Assembly (NCBI RefSeq): GCF_014489635.1
Contig: NZ_CP060828.1
Coordinates: forward strand, 1,550,001 to 1,614,000
Origin: Streptomyces roseirectus
GTDB lineage: Bacteria; Actinomycetota; Actinomycetes; Streptomycetales; Streptomycetaceae
Length of the DNA: 64,000 nt
Direction: 5' to 3'
Shown: piece after piece, positions 25,931 to 35,430 of the stretch
Position numbering within the stretch: position 1 is the first letter of the stretch
How the letters are laid out: each line of letters opens with the position of its first letter
Notes under the pieces: generated by a model
Seen by the model: the letters and a program-made list of their open reading frames with translations, nothing else
The model's database searches: none
Told to the model about the DNA's origin: nothing
Translations under genes and position numbers: made by a program

Positions 25931-28113
25931 TGGGGCAACGGAGAGTCCTGACCGCCCTGTTGGCGGCCGCCCTGATGCTGCTGGGTTTGCAGGCCGCCCC
26001 CAGCAGTGCCCGACAGGCCGTCCAGGACCAGGTCCTGACCTGGACGTCCGGTGACGACATCACCAAGTACACTTCGGCACCGGCGACCGCCGTGGCCGGC
26101 AAGGCGACGATCGTCTTCGAGAACAGCGCCGCCACCGGCAACACGACGGGCATGCCCCACACGCTGACGTTCGTGACGAGCGACCCCGAGTTCAACAGCG
26201 ACGTCCAACTCAACATCCTGGCCAACCCGTTCGACGACCAGGCCGGACGCCACACCGCCGAGGTGACCCTCACCCCGGGCCGCTACCTCTACCACTGCAC
26301 GATCCCCGGCCACGGCCAGATGCGGGGCGTCCTCGTCGTCACCGAGGGCACCGGCGAGGACACCACGCCGCCCGAGGCGGACGCCCGGATCACCGGGGTC
26401 CAGAACTCCGAGGGCGCGTACGTCGGTTCGGCGACCGTCGCGCTCACCGCGACCGACGCGGGCTCGGGCGTCGACCGGATCGAGTACGCGATCGGCGACG
26501 AGGACGTCTGGCAGCCGTACACCACGCCGGTCGTCGTCGACCAGGTCGGCCAGTACTCCGCCCGCTACCGGGCGTTCGACAAGGCGGGCAACGTGTCCGC
26601 CGAGAAGACCCTTCAGTTCACGGTCGTCGCGCCGCAGAGCGACGACACGACCGCGCCGGAGACCTCGGCGACGGTCAGCGGTGAACAGCGGGATGACGGC
26701 GCCTACGTGGACATGGCGACCGTCACCGTCACCGCGTCCGACACCGGTTCGGGCGTCAACACCATCGAGTACGCGCTGGGCGAGGGGAGTTGGCAGCCGT
26801 ACACCGCGCCCGTGATGGTGCATCAGGTCGGTACGCACACGGTCCGCTACCGGGCCACCGACAAGGCGGGCAACGTGTCGGCGGTCAAGGAGGTGCGGTT
26901 CACGGTGGTCGCGACGCCCGCGCCCGACACCGTGCCGCCGGTGACCGGGGTGAGCGTCACCGGGACGCGCAACTCGGACGGTGCGTACGTCGGCAGCGCG
27001 CGGGTGACGGTGAACGCGACGGACGCGGGCGGTTCGGGGGTCGACCGGATCGAGTACTCGATCGACGCCGGGCCGTATCTGGCGTACGGGGCGCCCGTGG
27101 TCGTCGACCGGGCGGGCACGCACACGCTCGCCTACCGGGCGACGGACCGCTCCGGCAACACGTCGGCGGCGCGGACCGTCACCTTCACCGTCGTCGGCAG
27201 CTCGGTCCCGGCCCCCAACTGCCCCGAGTTCGACGAGCGGTTGACGGTCATCGTCGGGACGGTCGACTCGGGGGTGCCCAACCGGCTCACCGACTCCCGG
27301 TGCCGGATCAACGAGTTGATCGAGGACGAGAAGGAGTGGACGTCCCACGCGCTGTTCCTCAAGCACGTGAAGACCGTCCTGGACGGCCTGTTCGGGGACG
27401 GGGCGCTCGACGGGCGCGAGTACGACGCGATCAGCGCGGCGGCCCGCGCGTCCGGGATCGGCACCCCGGGACAGACCGAGGGCTACCGCACGATCATGGA
27501 CGGGACGGCGGCGTCGTTCGCCAAGTGGCAGCAGGTGGGCGGCGGTTCGTTCGCGCTGAACGCGGACGGCTCGATCACCAGCGGCACCACACGGGCGGGC
27601 CTCGGCATGCTGTGGTTCCCGCAGCGCGCGTACGGCGACTTCTCGCTGCGTCTGCAGTGGCGTGACGACGCGCCGGGCACCGGGAACGCCAACTCCGGTG
27701 TGTTCGTGCGGTTCCCGTGGGTCCACGACCACCCCGAGGAGCCGCGCCCGGAGTGGGCCGCCATCAAGTACGGGCACGAGGTGCAGGCGTTCGACTCGCC
27801 GTCCGGCGACATGTACAAGTCCGGGTCGGTGTACGGCTTCGACCGGGTCGGGCTGGCCGGGGCGCAGGTGACGCAGAAGGGCACCTGGAACGACTACGAG
27901 ATCCGTGTGGTGGACCAGCACTACTCGGTGTTCCGCAACGGTGTGCTGATCAACGAGTTCGACAACACCGGCGGCCAGGCGTTCACCCCGCCCCGCGCGG
28001 ACGATCCGGGGACCGACGGGCGGCGGTACGCGTCCGGGTACATCGGGCTCCAGGTCCACGGGACGACGGACGTCGTGTCCTTCCGGGACGTCAGGATCAA
28101 GGACCTCTCCTAG
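25930..28113 (+). CDS. Secreted cupredoxin / Ig-like repeat / DUF1080 (3-keto-disaccharide hydrolase) multidomain protein
   Basis: 727 residues. A Sec signal (MGQRRVLTALLAAALMLLGLQAAPSSA) is followed by a cupredoxin domain (28-140) whose MPHTLTFV and YHCTIPGHGQM supply His, Cys, His and Met type 1 copper ligands. Three OmpL47-like Ig modules follow (about 149-233, 240-327, 333-422), each with DTTxPET/VxG, GSGVDRIEY-type and YRATDKAGN motifs. After a linker (430-515) a DUF1080 domain (517-727; NANSGVFVRFPW, EVQAFDS, YASGYIGLQVHG) resembles 3-keto-disaccharide hydrolases. It is translationally coupled to the ThuA/dehydrogenase gene and its stop overlaps the end of the convergent LigD gene by 4 nt. 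Confidence 0.85.
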   Translation: MGQRRVLTALLAAALMLLGLQAAPSSARQAVQDQVLTWTSGDDITKYTSAPATAVAGKATIVFENSAATGNTTGMPHTLTFVTSDPEFNSDVQLNILANPFDDQAGRHTAEVTLTPGRYLYHCTIPGHGQMRGVLVVTEGTGEDTTPPEADARITGVQNSEGAYVGSATVALTATDAGSGVDRIEYAIGDEDVWQPYTTPVVVDQVGQYSARYRAFDKAGNVSAEKTLQFTVVAPQSDDTTAPETSATVSGEQRDDGAYVDMATVTVTASDTGSGVNTIEYALGEGSWQPYTAPVMVHQVGTHTVRYRATDKAGNVSAVKEVRFTVVATPAPDTVPPVTGVSVTGTRNSDGAYVGSARVTVNATDAGGSGVDRIEYSIDAGPYLAYGAPVVVDRAGTHTLAYRATDRSGNTSAARTVTFTVVGSSVPAPNCPEFDERLTVIVGTVDSGVPNRLTDSRCRINELIEDEKEWTSHALFLKHVKTVLDGLFGDGALDGREYDAISAAARASGIGTPGQTEGYRTIMDGTAASFAKWQQVGGGSFALNADGSITSGTTRAGLGMLWFPQRAYGDFSLRLQWRDDAPGTGNANSGVFVRFPWVHDHPEEPRPEWAAIKYGHEVQAFDSPSGDMYKSGSVYGFDRVGLAGAQVTQKGTWNDYEIRVVDQHYSVFRNGVLINEFDNTGGQAFTPPRADDPGTDGRRYASGYIGLQVHGTTDVVSFRDVRIKDLS

Positions 28114-29123
28114 TCGCTGTCACGGGCTCGGCTCGGCTGGACCCGCTTGGGCTCCCCCGGCATCTTGGGGTACTCGGGCGGGTACGGCAGGTCGCCGAGT
28201 CCGTGGTCGTGTTCGTCGCGGTGGGCGAGGTCGAGCAGGGCGTCCAGCGAGAACGCGTGGTCGTCCATGTCCGCGTGCACGTCGCCGAGTTCGGCGAAGC
28301 GCGCGGGCATGGTCGCGAGGTCGAAGTCGCGGGGGCGGGCGTCGTCCAGCTCGTCCCAGCGCAGGGGTGCGGAGACCGGGGCGTGCGGGTGGGGGCGGAC
28401 GGAGTAGGCGGAGGCGATCGTGCGGTCGCGGGCGGTCTGGTTGTAGTCCAGAAAGACCCGTTCACCCCTTTCCTCCTTCCACCACTTGATGGTCACCTGG
28501 TCCGGCATCCGGCGTTCCATCTCCCGGCCGACGGCGATGGCCGCGCGGCGGACCTCGGTGAAGGTCCAGCGGGGTTCGATCGGGACGAAGACGTGCAGGC
28601 CGCGTCCGCCGGAGGTCTTGGGCCAGCCGCGCAGGCCGCCGAACTCGTCGAGCACGGACCGCAGTTCACGGGCGGCGCGGACGGCGTCGGCGTAGTCGGT
28701 GCCGGGCTGGGGGTCGAGGTCGATGCGGAGTTCGTCGGGGTGGTCGACGTCGGCGCGGCGGACGGGCCAGGGGTGGAAGGTGAGGGTGCCGTACTGGGCG
28801 GCCCACAGGGCGGCGGCTTCTTCGGTGGGGCACATCTCGTCGGCGCTACGTCCGCTGGGGAAGGTGATGTGGGCGGTGGGGATCCAGTCGGGCATGGTCC
28901 TCGGGGCGCGCTTCTGGAAGAAGTGCTCGCCGTCCACGCCGTCGGGGTAGCGCTCCAAGGTGGTGGGGCGGTCGCGCAGGGCGCGCAGGATACCGGGGGC
29001 GACGGCCTGGTAGTAGCGGGCGAGGTCCAGCTTGGTGAAACCGCGCTCCGGGAAGAACACCTTGTCCGGGCTGGACAGGCGCACCGTCCGCCCGCCCGCC
29101 TCCAGTTCGACCGCATCGCCCAT
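28110..29123 (-). CDS. LigD-type primase-polymerase domain protein (NHEJ)
   Basis: A 337-residue stand-alone version of the LigD polymerase domain, an archaeo-eukaryotic primase fold that adds ribonucleotides at double-strand breaks. Visible are TTLERYPDGVDGEHFFQKRAP (5'-phosphate recognition), the metal-binding LRIDLDPQPG (Asp135, Asp137), KTSGGRGLHVFVPI (nucleotide binding) and VFLDYNQTARDRT (third acidic residue and Arg). Neither ligase nor phosphoesterase domain is fused. An ATP-dependent ligase is transcribed divergently 64 bp away; no ku gene is in the window. Confidence 0.92.
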   Translation of the reverse strand: MGDAVELEAGGRTVRLSSPDKVFFPERGFTKLDLARYYQAVAPGILRALRDRPTTLERYPDGVDGEHFFQKRAPRTMPDWIPTAHITFPSGRSADEMCPTEEAAALWAAQYGTLTFHPWPVRRADVDHPDELRIDLDPQPGTDYADAVRAARELRSVLDEFGGLRGWPKTSGGRGLHVFVPIEPRWTFTEVRRAAIAVGREMERRMPDQVTIKWWKEERGERVFLDYNQTARDRTIASAYSVRPHPHAPVSAPLRWDELDDARPRDFDLATMPARFAELGDVHADMDDHAFSLDALLDLAHRDEHDHGLGDLPYPPEYPKMPGEPKRVQPSRARDSD

Positions 29124-29187
29124 GGGGCCACCGTAGGCGAACCTCGCATATCAGGCATTTCAGAACATCACGGGTCAGACTTCTGCC

Positions 29188-30264
29188 ATGGATCTGCCGG
29201 TGATGCCGCCCGTGAAGCCCATGCTCGCCAAGTCGGCGGCGAGGATCCCGCCGGGCATGCAGTACGAGGCGAAGTGGGACGGGTTCCGGGCGATCGTGTT
29301 CCGCGACGGGGACCAGGTGGAGCTGGGCAGCCGGACGACGAAGCCGCTGACCAGGTACTTTCCCGAACTGGTGGCGGCGCTGAGGGAGCGGCTGCCGAAG
29401 CGGTGCGTGCTGGACGGGGAGATCGTGATCGCACGGGGCGGGCGCCTGGACTTCGACGCGCTGACCGAGCGGATCCACCCGGCGGACTCCCGGGTGCGCA
29501 CCCTCGCCGAGCGCACCCCGGCGTCGTTCGTCGCGTTCGACCTGCTCGCCCTCGCCGACACGGCCCTCCTGGACGTCCCGCTCGGCGACCGGCGCGCCCT
29601 GCTGGAGCGCGCGCTGGACGGGGTGGCCGCGCCGGTCCATCTGGCGCCGGCGACGCGGGACACGGCCGTCGCCGCGCGCTGGTTCGAGCAGTACGAGGGC
29701 GCGGGGCTGGACGGTGTGATCGCCAAGCCGCTCACGCTGCCCTATCTCCAGGACGAGCGCGCGATGGTCAAGGTCAAGCACGAGCGGACGGCCGACGCGG
29801 TCGTCGCCGGGTACCGGTTCCACAAGAGCGGTCCGGTGGTGGGTTCGCTGCTGCTGGGGCTGTACGACGACGCGGGCACGCTCCAGCACGTGGGGGTGTC
29901 GGCGTCGTTCACGATGGCGCGGCGCGCGGAGCTGGTGGCGGAGCTGGAGCCGCTGCGGATGGCCGAGGTCTCGGGGCATCCGTGGGCGGCCTGGGGGGAC
30001 GCCGCCGCGCACGAGTCGGCGCGGCTGCCGGGGGCGCCGAGCCGCTGGTCGGGCAAGAAGGACCTCTCGTGGGTGCCGGTGCGGCCCGAGCGGGTCGCGG
30101 AGGTGGCGTACGACCACATGGAGAACGGCGTCCGCTTCCGCCACACGGCCCGCTTCCGGCGCTGGCGCCCGGACCGGACACCGGAGAGCTGCACGTACGC
30201 GCAGCTGGAGGAGCCGGTGGGGTACGACCTCGGGGAGATCCTGGGGACGACCCGGACGGAGTAA
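29188..30264 (+). CDS. ligC: ATP-dependent DNA ligase (LigC-like)
   Basis: A 358-residue ATP-dependent ligase. Motif I EAKWDGFR carries the adenylated Lys29; also seen are motif Ia (GSRTTKPL), motif III (FVAFDLLAL), motif IV (DGVIAKPL) and motif V (MVKVKHERT). An OB-fold follows to the end. Size and architecture fit actinobacterial LigC, a backup or repair ligase. Together with the adjacent LigD-like polymerase it suggests an end-joining or ribonucleotide-tolerant excision repair unit. Symbol is given on architecture, not on experiment. Confidence 0.88.
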   Translation: MDLPVMPPVKPMLAKSAARIPPGMQYEAKWDGFRAIVFRDGDQVELGSRTTKPLTRYFPELVAALRERLPKRCVLDGEIVIARGGRLDFDALTERIHPADSRVRTLAERTPASFVAFDLLALADTALLDVPLGDRRALLERALDGVAAPVHLAPATRDTAVAARWFEQYEGAGLDGVIAKPLTLPYLQDERAMVKVKHERTADAVVAGYRFHKSGPVVGSLLLGLYDDAGTLQHVGVSASFTMARRAELVAELEPLRMAEVSGHPWAAWGDAAAHESARLPGAPSRWSGKKDLSWVPVRPERVAEVAYDHMENGVRFRHTARFRRWRPDRTPESCTYAQLEEPVGYDLGEILGTTRTE

Positions 30265-30341
30265 CAGAGCGAGCGCGATCGCTTTTGATCGGGTATGGCA
30301 CCAAGCGACCGATTCAGCGCCCCTATGAGGGAGACGAACTG

Positions 30342-31340
30342 GTGGCATCCGTGAACATCACCCGATCGAACCCGAAACGAACGAGCCCCGCGACAGGTAC
30401 ACCCCCGACCCGTACACGCACCGCCGCCGCCCTGCTCGCGACGGCCCTCACGGCGGCCCTGGTCGCGGGCTGCGCGACCACCCCGCGCGCGGGCGGCGAC
30501 GATTCCGTCAACGGCTCCCTGAAGCCCCGCGCGCGTACCGGCCCGGTCCTCGCCGTGAAGATCGACAACGCGCGTGCGGCCCGCCCCCACACGGGCCTGG
30601 GCGCGGCGGACGTCGTGTACGTCGAGCCGGTGGAGGGCGGGATGAGCCGGCTGATGGCGGTGTACGCGACGAAGCTGCCCCCGGCGGTCGGACCGGTGCG
30701 CAGCGCGCGCCAGTCGGATCTGGAGCTGCTGCGCCAGTTCGACCGCCCGGTGCTCGCGTTCTCGGGCGCCCAGCGCAAGCTGCACCCGCTGATCGACCGG
30801 GCGCCGCTGCGGGCGGTCGAGCCCGGCGAGGTGTCCGGGGCGTACTACCGGGGCCGTTCGAAGCGGGCGCCGCACAACCTCTACCTGCGGCCCCGGCGGC
30901 TGGTGCGCGCGGCGCCGGGGGCCGGCGCGCTGGAGGCGACCGGGTTCCGGTTCGGGCCTGCGCCCTCGGGCGGGCGGGCGACGGTCTCGCGGACGGTGCG
31001 CTATCCGGCGGCCCGGTTCACGTTCACCTGGTCGGCGGCGCGGGGGCGCTGGCTGGTCGCGATGGACGGCAGGGCGGCGCGGACGGTGGCTCCGGCGACG
31101 GTCGTCGTGCAGTACGTGAAGGTCCGCAAGAGCCGGTTCCGTGACGTGCTCGGCAATCACACGCCGTATCCACAGACGGTCGGTTCGGGGCGGGCGAGCG
31201 TGTTGCGGGGCGGCCGGGCGTACGACGTGGTGTGGGAGCGGGCGCGGGCGGCGGACGGGACGCGGTTTCGCACGCGCGACGGGCGGCGGGTGGACTTCGC
31301 GCCGGGGCAGGTGTGGGTGGTGCTCGCGCGGGCGTCGTGA
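30342..31340 (+). CDS. DUF3048 family lipoprotein
   Basis: A 332-residue exported lipoprotein: basic N-terminus, hydrophobic LLATALTAALVAGC ending in a lipobox, then the DUF3048 fold (VLAVKIDNARAARPHTGL, ADVVYVEPVEGGMSRLMAVY, VGPVRSARQSDLELL) and a C-terminal half with VGSGRASVLRGG and FAPGQVWVVL. YerB-type proteins of Firmicutes share this domain; function is unknown. GTG at 30342 has GAGGGAGA 7 nt upstream and keeps the charged lead short; another GTG 9 nt later is possible. It converges on pcaV with only 4 nt between stops. Confidence 0.82.
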   Translation: MASVNITRSNPKRTSPATGTPPTRTRTAAALLATALTAALVAGCATTPRAGGDDSVNGSLKPRARTGPVLAVKIDNARAARPHTGLGAADVVYVEPVEGGMSRLMAVYATKLPPAVGPVRSARQSDLELLRQFDRPVLAFSGAQRKLHPLIDRAPLRAVEPGEVSGAYYRGRSKRAPHNLYLRPRRLVRAAPGAGALEATGFRFGPAPSGGRATVSRTVRYPAARFTFTWSAARGRWLVAMDGRAARTVAPATVVVQYVKVRKSRFRDVLGNHTPYPQTVGSGRASVLRGGRAYDVVWERARAADGTRFRTRDGRRVDFAPGQVWVVLARAS

Positions 31341-31344
31341 GGGG

Positions 31345-31815
31345 TCAGTGGACCTCGGGCGCGTAGGCGGGCTCGCCGGGGTTGCGCAGTTCCTCCGCCG
31401 CGTCGGCGAGCTTCTGGACGAGGGCGAAGAACACGGCCTGTTCGGCGACCGTCAGGGGCGCGAGGAAGACCTGGTTCATGCGCGCGGTGCGCACGGTCAG
31501 CTTGCGGTGGACGCGGACGCCGTCCTCGGTGAGCCGCAGCAGCCAGCGGCGGCCGTCCTGCGGATCACGGACCTTGTCGATCAGGCCGCGTTTGCCGAGG
31601 CGGCTGATCACCTCGGCGATCGTGGACCGGTCGAGGCCCACCCGCTCCCCCACGGTGCGCTGGTCGAGTCCCGGTTCGGCGACGAGCGCGTTGAGGACGG
31701 CGAACTGCGGGGAGGTGGTCTCCTCCGAGACCATCGTGTTCCACAGCAGGTAGTGCGCCTGCTGGAGCCGCCGGGCCAGGTGCCCGGGGTGGGTGGTGAG
31801 GTCCACGGCGCCCAT
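31345..31815 (-). CDS. pcaV: MarR-family repressor of the pca operon
   Basis: A 156-residue winged-helix repressor, adjacent and divergent to pcaIJFHGBL. It matches S. coelicolor PcaV (SCO6704) in LTTHPGHLARRLQQAHYLLW, QRTVGERVGLDRSTIAEVI and the wing KVRDPQDGRRWLLRL. PcaV binds protocatechuate through an arginine and then releases DNA, inducing the catabolic genes. ATG at 31815 has a GGGGAG site 5 nt upstream. Two inverted repeats in the 194-bp spacer are its likely operators. Confidence 0.92.
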   Translation of the reverse strand: MGAVDLTTHPGHLARRLQQAHYLLWNTMVSEETTSPQFAVLNALVAEPGLDQRTVGERVGLDRSTIAEVISRLGKRGLIDKVRDPQDGRRWLLRLTEDGVRVHRKLTVRTARMNQVFLAPLTVAEQAVFFALVQKLADAAEELRNPGEPAYAPEVH

Positions 31816-31837
31816 GGTCACTCCCCTCGTCGAATTC

Positions 31838-31852
31838 GTTGGTGCACTGAAC
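31838..31852. promoter_or_regulatory. Imperfect palindrome near the pcaV start
   Basis: gttggtgcactgaac with central GTGCAC and flanking gtt/aac symmetry, 23 bp upstream of the pcaV start codon; candidate autoregulatory PcaV site. Confidence 0.45.
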
Positions 31853-31968
31853 GATACCCGCAGGGCCCGCACCCTGTCTTTACTCTGCGCACACACGTGA
31901 CCTGCTTCAATGCAAGGGTCTTGACGGTCGGCCGTCACGGTGGGAGCGTGAGGACATCCTCGCTGAAA

Positions 31969-31986
31969 TGCTCAGTGTGCTGAGCA
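31969..31986. promoter_or_regulatory. Palindrome upstream of pcaI, candidate PcaV operator
   Basis: tgctcagtgtgctgagca has perfect 7-bp arms with a 4-nt spacer and ends 23 bp before the pcaI ATG. Position suits repression by blocking RNA polymerase at the pcaI promoter. Confidence 0.55.
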
Positions 31987-32009
31987 ATTGGAGAGATGGG
32001 GCTCGACGG

Positions 32010-32765
32010 ATGGACAAGGTGGTCGCCACGGCCCGGGAGGCGGTGGCCGATGTGCCGGACGGCGCGTCGCTCGCGGTGGGCGGGTTCGGACTGAGCGGTG
32101 TGCCGACCGTGCTGATCGAGGCGCTGTTCGCGCGCGGATCGGGCGGGCTCTCGGTGGTCTCCAACAACTGCGGGGCGATGGAGAGCGGGCTCGCGGTCCT
32201 CCTCGCGGCCGGGCGCATCGCCCGCGTGACCGGCTCCTACATCGGCGCCAACAAGGAGTTCGCCCGCCAGTACCTGGCCGGTGAGCTGGAGGTCGAGCTG
32301 ATCCCGCAGGGCACGCTGGCCGAGCGGCTGCGCGCGGGCGGCGCCGGTATCCCCGCCTTCTACACGCCCGCCGGAGTGGGCACCCAGGTCGCCGAGGGCG
32401 GCCTGCCCTGGCGGTACGACGGCCAGGGCGGTGTCGCGCTCGCCTCCCCGCCGAAGGAGGTGCGCGAGTTCGACGGCACCGAGTACGTCCTGGAGCGCGG
32501 CATCCGCACCGACTTCGCGCTGGTGCGCGCCGCGAAGGGCGACCGGCACGGCAACCTCATCTTCAACAAGTCGGCCCGCAACTTCAACCCCCTCGCGGCG
32601 ATGGCCGGCCGGGTGACGATCGCCGAGGTCGAACAGCTCGTGGAACCCGGCGAGATCGAGCCCGACGCGGTCCACCTGCCGGGGATCTTCGTGCAGCGCG
32701 TGGTCGCGCTGACGCCCGAGCAGGCCGCCGACAAGAAGATCGAGCAGCGGACGGTGAGCAGCTGA
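32010..32765 (+). CDS. pcaI: 3-oxoadipate CoA-transferase subunit A
   Basis: 251 residues; alpha subunit that binds CoA in the transfer of CoA from succinyl-CoA to 3-oxoadipate. The family motif [16 protein letters not shown] and [10 protein letters not shown] are present. ATG at 32010 ([12 protein letters not shown]) is chosen by homology; an ATG 14 codons earlier lies within the operator palindrome. First gene of the pca operon, overlapping pcaJ by one base. Confidence 0.93.
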   Translation: MDKVVATAREAVADVPDGASLAVGGFGLSGVPTVLIEALFARGSGGLSVVSNNCGAMESGLAVLLAAGRIARVTGSYIGANKEFARQYLAGELEVELIPQGTLAERLRAGGAGIPAFYTPAGVGTQVAEGGLPWRYDGQGGVALASPPKEVREFDGTEYVLERGIRTDFALVRAAKGDRHGNLIFNKSARNFNPLAAMAGRVTIAEVEQLVEPGEIEPDAVHLPGIFVQRVVALTPEQAADKKIEQRTVSS

Positions 32766-33409
32766 TGGCCTGGACACGCGAGGAGATGGCCGCCCGTGCC
32801 GCGCGCGAGCTGCGCGACGGCCAGTACGTCAACCTCGGCATCGGCCTGCCGACGCTCATCCCCAACCACCTCCCGCCGGGCGTCGAGGTGGTCCTGGAGA
32901 GCGAGAACGGCATCCTGGGCACCGGCCCCTACCCGGCGGAGGACGCCGTCGACCCCGATCTGATCAACGCGGGCAAGGAGACCGTCACGGTCCTGCCGGG
33001 GGCGAGTTTCTTCGACTCCGCGCTGTCCTTCGGGATGATCCGGGGCGGGCACATCGACGTCGCCGTCCTCGGCGCGATGCAGGTCTCCGAGCGCGGTGAC
33101 CTCGCCAACTGGGCCATCCCCGGGAAGCTGGTCACCGGGATCGGCGGGGCCATGGACCTGGTCCACGGCGCGCGGACCGTCATCGTCGTGATGGCGCACA
33201 CCGCGAAGGACGGCTCGCCGAAGATCCTCACCGAGTGCGCGCTGCCGCTGACCGGCAAGGGGTGCGTGGACCGGATCGTCACGGACCTGGGCGTGCTGGA
33301 CGTCACCGGGGACGGGCTGGTGCTCGTCGAGACGGCTCCCGGGGTGAGCGCGGAGGAGATCGTGGCGAAGACCGAGGCGAAAGTGACTGTGCTGGAGGGG
33401 CTGGCATGA
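32765..33409 (+). CDS. pcaJ: 3-oxoadipate CoA-transferase subunit B
   Basis: 214 residues; beta subunit with the catalytic glutamate in [14 protein letters not shown] (Glu47), where the glutamyl-CoA intermediate forms. [12 protein letters not shown] and [10 protein letters not shown] follow the family. TGATG and ATGA overlaps with pcaI and pcaF indicate coupled translation and stoichiometric subunits. Confidence 0.93.
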   Translation: MAWTREEMAARAARELRDGQYVNLGIGLPTLIPNHLPPGVEVVLESENGILGTGPYPAEDAVDPDLINAGKETVTVLPGASFFDSALSFGMIRGGHIDVAVLGAMQVSERGDLANWAIPGKLVTGIGGAMDLVHGARTVIVVMAHTAKDGSPKILTECALPLTGKGCVDRIVTDLGVLDVTGDGLVLVETAPGVSAEEIVAKTEAKVTVLEGLA

Positions 33410-34608
33410 AGGACGTCTACATCGTCGACGCGGTCCGTACGCCGTTCGGGCGCTACAACGGCGCTCTCGCGGGCGTGCGGCCCGACGACCTCGCCGCGCA
33501 CGCGATCCGCGCGCTCCTCGCGCGCAGCCCTGAGCTGGATCCGGCGCTCGTGGACGACGTGTACCTCGGCAACGCCAACGGCGCGGGCGAGGACAACCGC
33601 AACGTCGGGCGGATGGCCGCGCTGCTGGCCGGGCTGCCCCCGTCCGTGCCCGGGGTGAGCGTCAACCGGCTGTGCGGGTCCGGGCTGGAGGCGGTGATCC
33701 AGGGGGCGCGCGCCATCGCCGTCGGGGACGCGTCCGTCGTTGTCGCGGGCGGCGTCGAGTCCATGACGCGGGCGCCGTACGTGCTGCCGAAGAGCGACAA
33801 GGCGTTCCCGGCCGGGCACGCCGAGCTGTACTCGACCACCCTGGGATGGCGGATGGTCAACCCGAGGATGGATCCGCAGTGGACGATCCCGCTCGGGGAG
33901 TCCGCCGAACTCATCGCCGACAAGCACAAGATCGGGCGCGAGCAGCAGGACGAGTTCGCGCTGGCCTCACACCGCAAGGCGACCGCCGCCCGGGAACAGG
34001 GCCTGTTCGACGCCGAGCTGGCGCCGGTGCCGATCCCGCAGCGCAAGGGTGAGGCGGTCGACTTCGACGCGGACGAGTGCGTGCGCCCCGACACCTCCCT
34101 CGCCGCCATGGGCAGGCTGAAGCCGTCGTTCCGGACGGAGGGCGGGACGGTCACGGCGGGCAACGCGTCGCCGCTGAACGACGGGGCGGCGGCGCTGCTG
34201 CTGGTCGACGAGGAGGGGCTGCGGCGCAGCGGGCGGGAACCCCTCGCGCGGGTCTCGGCCGTGGGGGTCGCCGGGATCGAGCCCCAGTACTTCGGGCTGG
34301 CGCCCGTGGAGGCGGTCCAGCGGGCGCTGGGCAAGGCCGGCAAGGGGTTCGGGGACCTCGACGTCCTGGAGCTGAACGAGGCGTTCGCCGCGCAGGTGCT
34401 CGGATGCGTCGCGGAATGGCCCGAGTTCGATCCTACGGTGCTCAACCCGCAGGGCGGGGCCATCGCGCTCGGGCATCCGCTGGGCGCGTCCGGGGCGCGG
34501 CTCGCGGGGACGGTGGCGCATCAACTGGCCCGCAGGGGCGCCGGGGTGGGGGTCGCCACGCTCTGCATCGGCGTCGGACAGGGGCTGGCGCTGGTGCTCG
34601 AACGGTAG
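33406..34608 (+). CDS. pcaF: 3-oxoadipyl-CoA thiolase
   Basis: A 400-residue thiolase that splits 3-oxoadipyl-CoA into succinyl-CoA and acetyl-CoA, the last step of the beta-ketoadipate pathway. Nucleophile in [11 protein letters not shown] (Cys90), [25 protein letters not shown] (His) and TLCIGVGQG (second Cys) are intact. ATG at 33406 overlaps the pcaJ stop (ATGA) with GGAGGGG upstream. A 48-nt gap to pcaH is the only sizeable spacer in the operon. Confidence 0.93.
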   Translation: MKDVYIVDAVRTPFGRYNGALAGVRPDDLAAHAIRALLARSPELDPALVDDVYLGNANGAGEDNRNVGRMAALLAGLPPSVPGVSVNRLCGSGLEAVIQGARAIAVGDASVVVAGGVESMTRAPYVLPKSDKAFPAGHAELYSTTLGWRMVNPRMDPQWTIPLGESAELIADKHKIGREQQDEFALASHRKATAAREQGLFDAELAPVPIPQRKGEAVDFDADECVRPDTSLAAMGRLKPSFRTEGGTVTAGNASPLNDGAAALLLVDEEGLRRSGREPLARVSAVGVAGIEPQYFGLAPVEAVQRALGKAGKGFGDLDVLELNEAFAAQVLGCVAEWPEFDPTVLNPQGGAIALGHPLGASGARLAGTVAHQLARRGAGVGVATLCIGVGQGLALVLER

Positions 34609-34656
34609 GCCGGCCATACGCCCTTCAGCGTCCGGTCCCCGAGGAGGAAAGGAACC

Positions 34657-35430
34657 ATGACTCTCACCCAGCACGACATCGACCTCGAAATAGCCGCCGA
34701 GCGCGACGCCTACGAGAAGCGGCTCGCCGGCGGAGCGCCCGTCGAGCACCACCCGCGCCGCGACTACGCGCCCTACCGCTCCTCCGTCCTGCGCCACCCC
34801 AAGCAGCCCCTCGTCGCCATCGACACCGGCAAGGACCCCGAGCTGGTGGAGCTGTGCTCCCCCGCGTTCGGCGAGCGGGACATCACCGAGATCGACAACG
34901 ACCTGACCCGGCAGCACCACGGGGAGCCGGTCGGCGAGCGGATCACGGTCTCCGGGCGGGTCCTGGACCGCGCCGGGAAACCCCTGCGGGGGCAGCTCGT
35001 CGAGATCTGGCAGGCCAACTCCGCCGGCCGGTACGCGCACCAGCGCGAGCAGCACGACGCCCCGCTGGACCCGAACTTCACGGGCGTCGGCCGGACCCTC
35101 ACCGACAGGGACGGCCACTACACGTTCACGACGATCCAGCCGGGCCCCTACCCGTGGCGCCAGCACGTGAACGCGTGGCGGCCCGCGCACATCCACTTCT
35201 CGCTGTTCGGGAGCGCGTTCACGCAGCGGCTCGTGACGCAGATGTACTTCCCGGCCGACCCGCTGTTCCCGTACGACCCGATCATCCAGTCGGTCACGGA
35301 CGACGCGGCGCGCCAGCGCCTGGTGGCGACGTACGACCACGACCTGTCGGTGCCCGAGTTCTCGATGGGCTACCGCTGGGACATCGTGCTGGACGGCCCG
35401 CGGGCCACCTGGATGGAGGAGGGGCGCTGA
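34657..35430 (+). CDS. pcaH: Protocatechuate 3,4-dioxygenase beta subunit
   Basis: A 257-residue intradiol dioxygenase subunit carrying the non-haem Fe(III). Ligands can be read as Tyr126 (GRYAHQ), Tyr165 (GPYPWRQ) and the two His of WRPAHIHFSLFG (178, 180). It opens protocatechuate to 3-carboxy-cis,cis-muconate with O2, forming a heteromultimer with PcaG. ATG at 34657 has a strong GAGGAGGAAAGG site; the stop overlaps pcaG by one base. Confidence 0.94.
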   Translation: MTLTQHDIDLEIAAERDAYEKRLAGGAPVEHHPRRDYAPYRSSVLRHPKQPLVAIDTGKDPELVELCSPAFGERDITEIDNDLTRQHHGEPVGERITVSGRVLDRAGKPLRGQLVEIWQANSAGRYAHQREQHDAPLDPNFTGVGRTLTDRDGHYTFTTIQPGPYPWRQHVNAWRPAHIHFSLFGSAFTQRLVTQMYFPADPLFPYDPIIQSVTDDAARQRLVATYDHDLSVPEFSMGYRWDIVLDGPRATWMEEGR

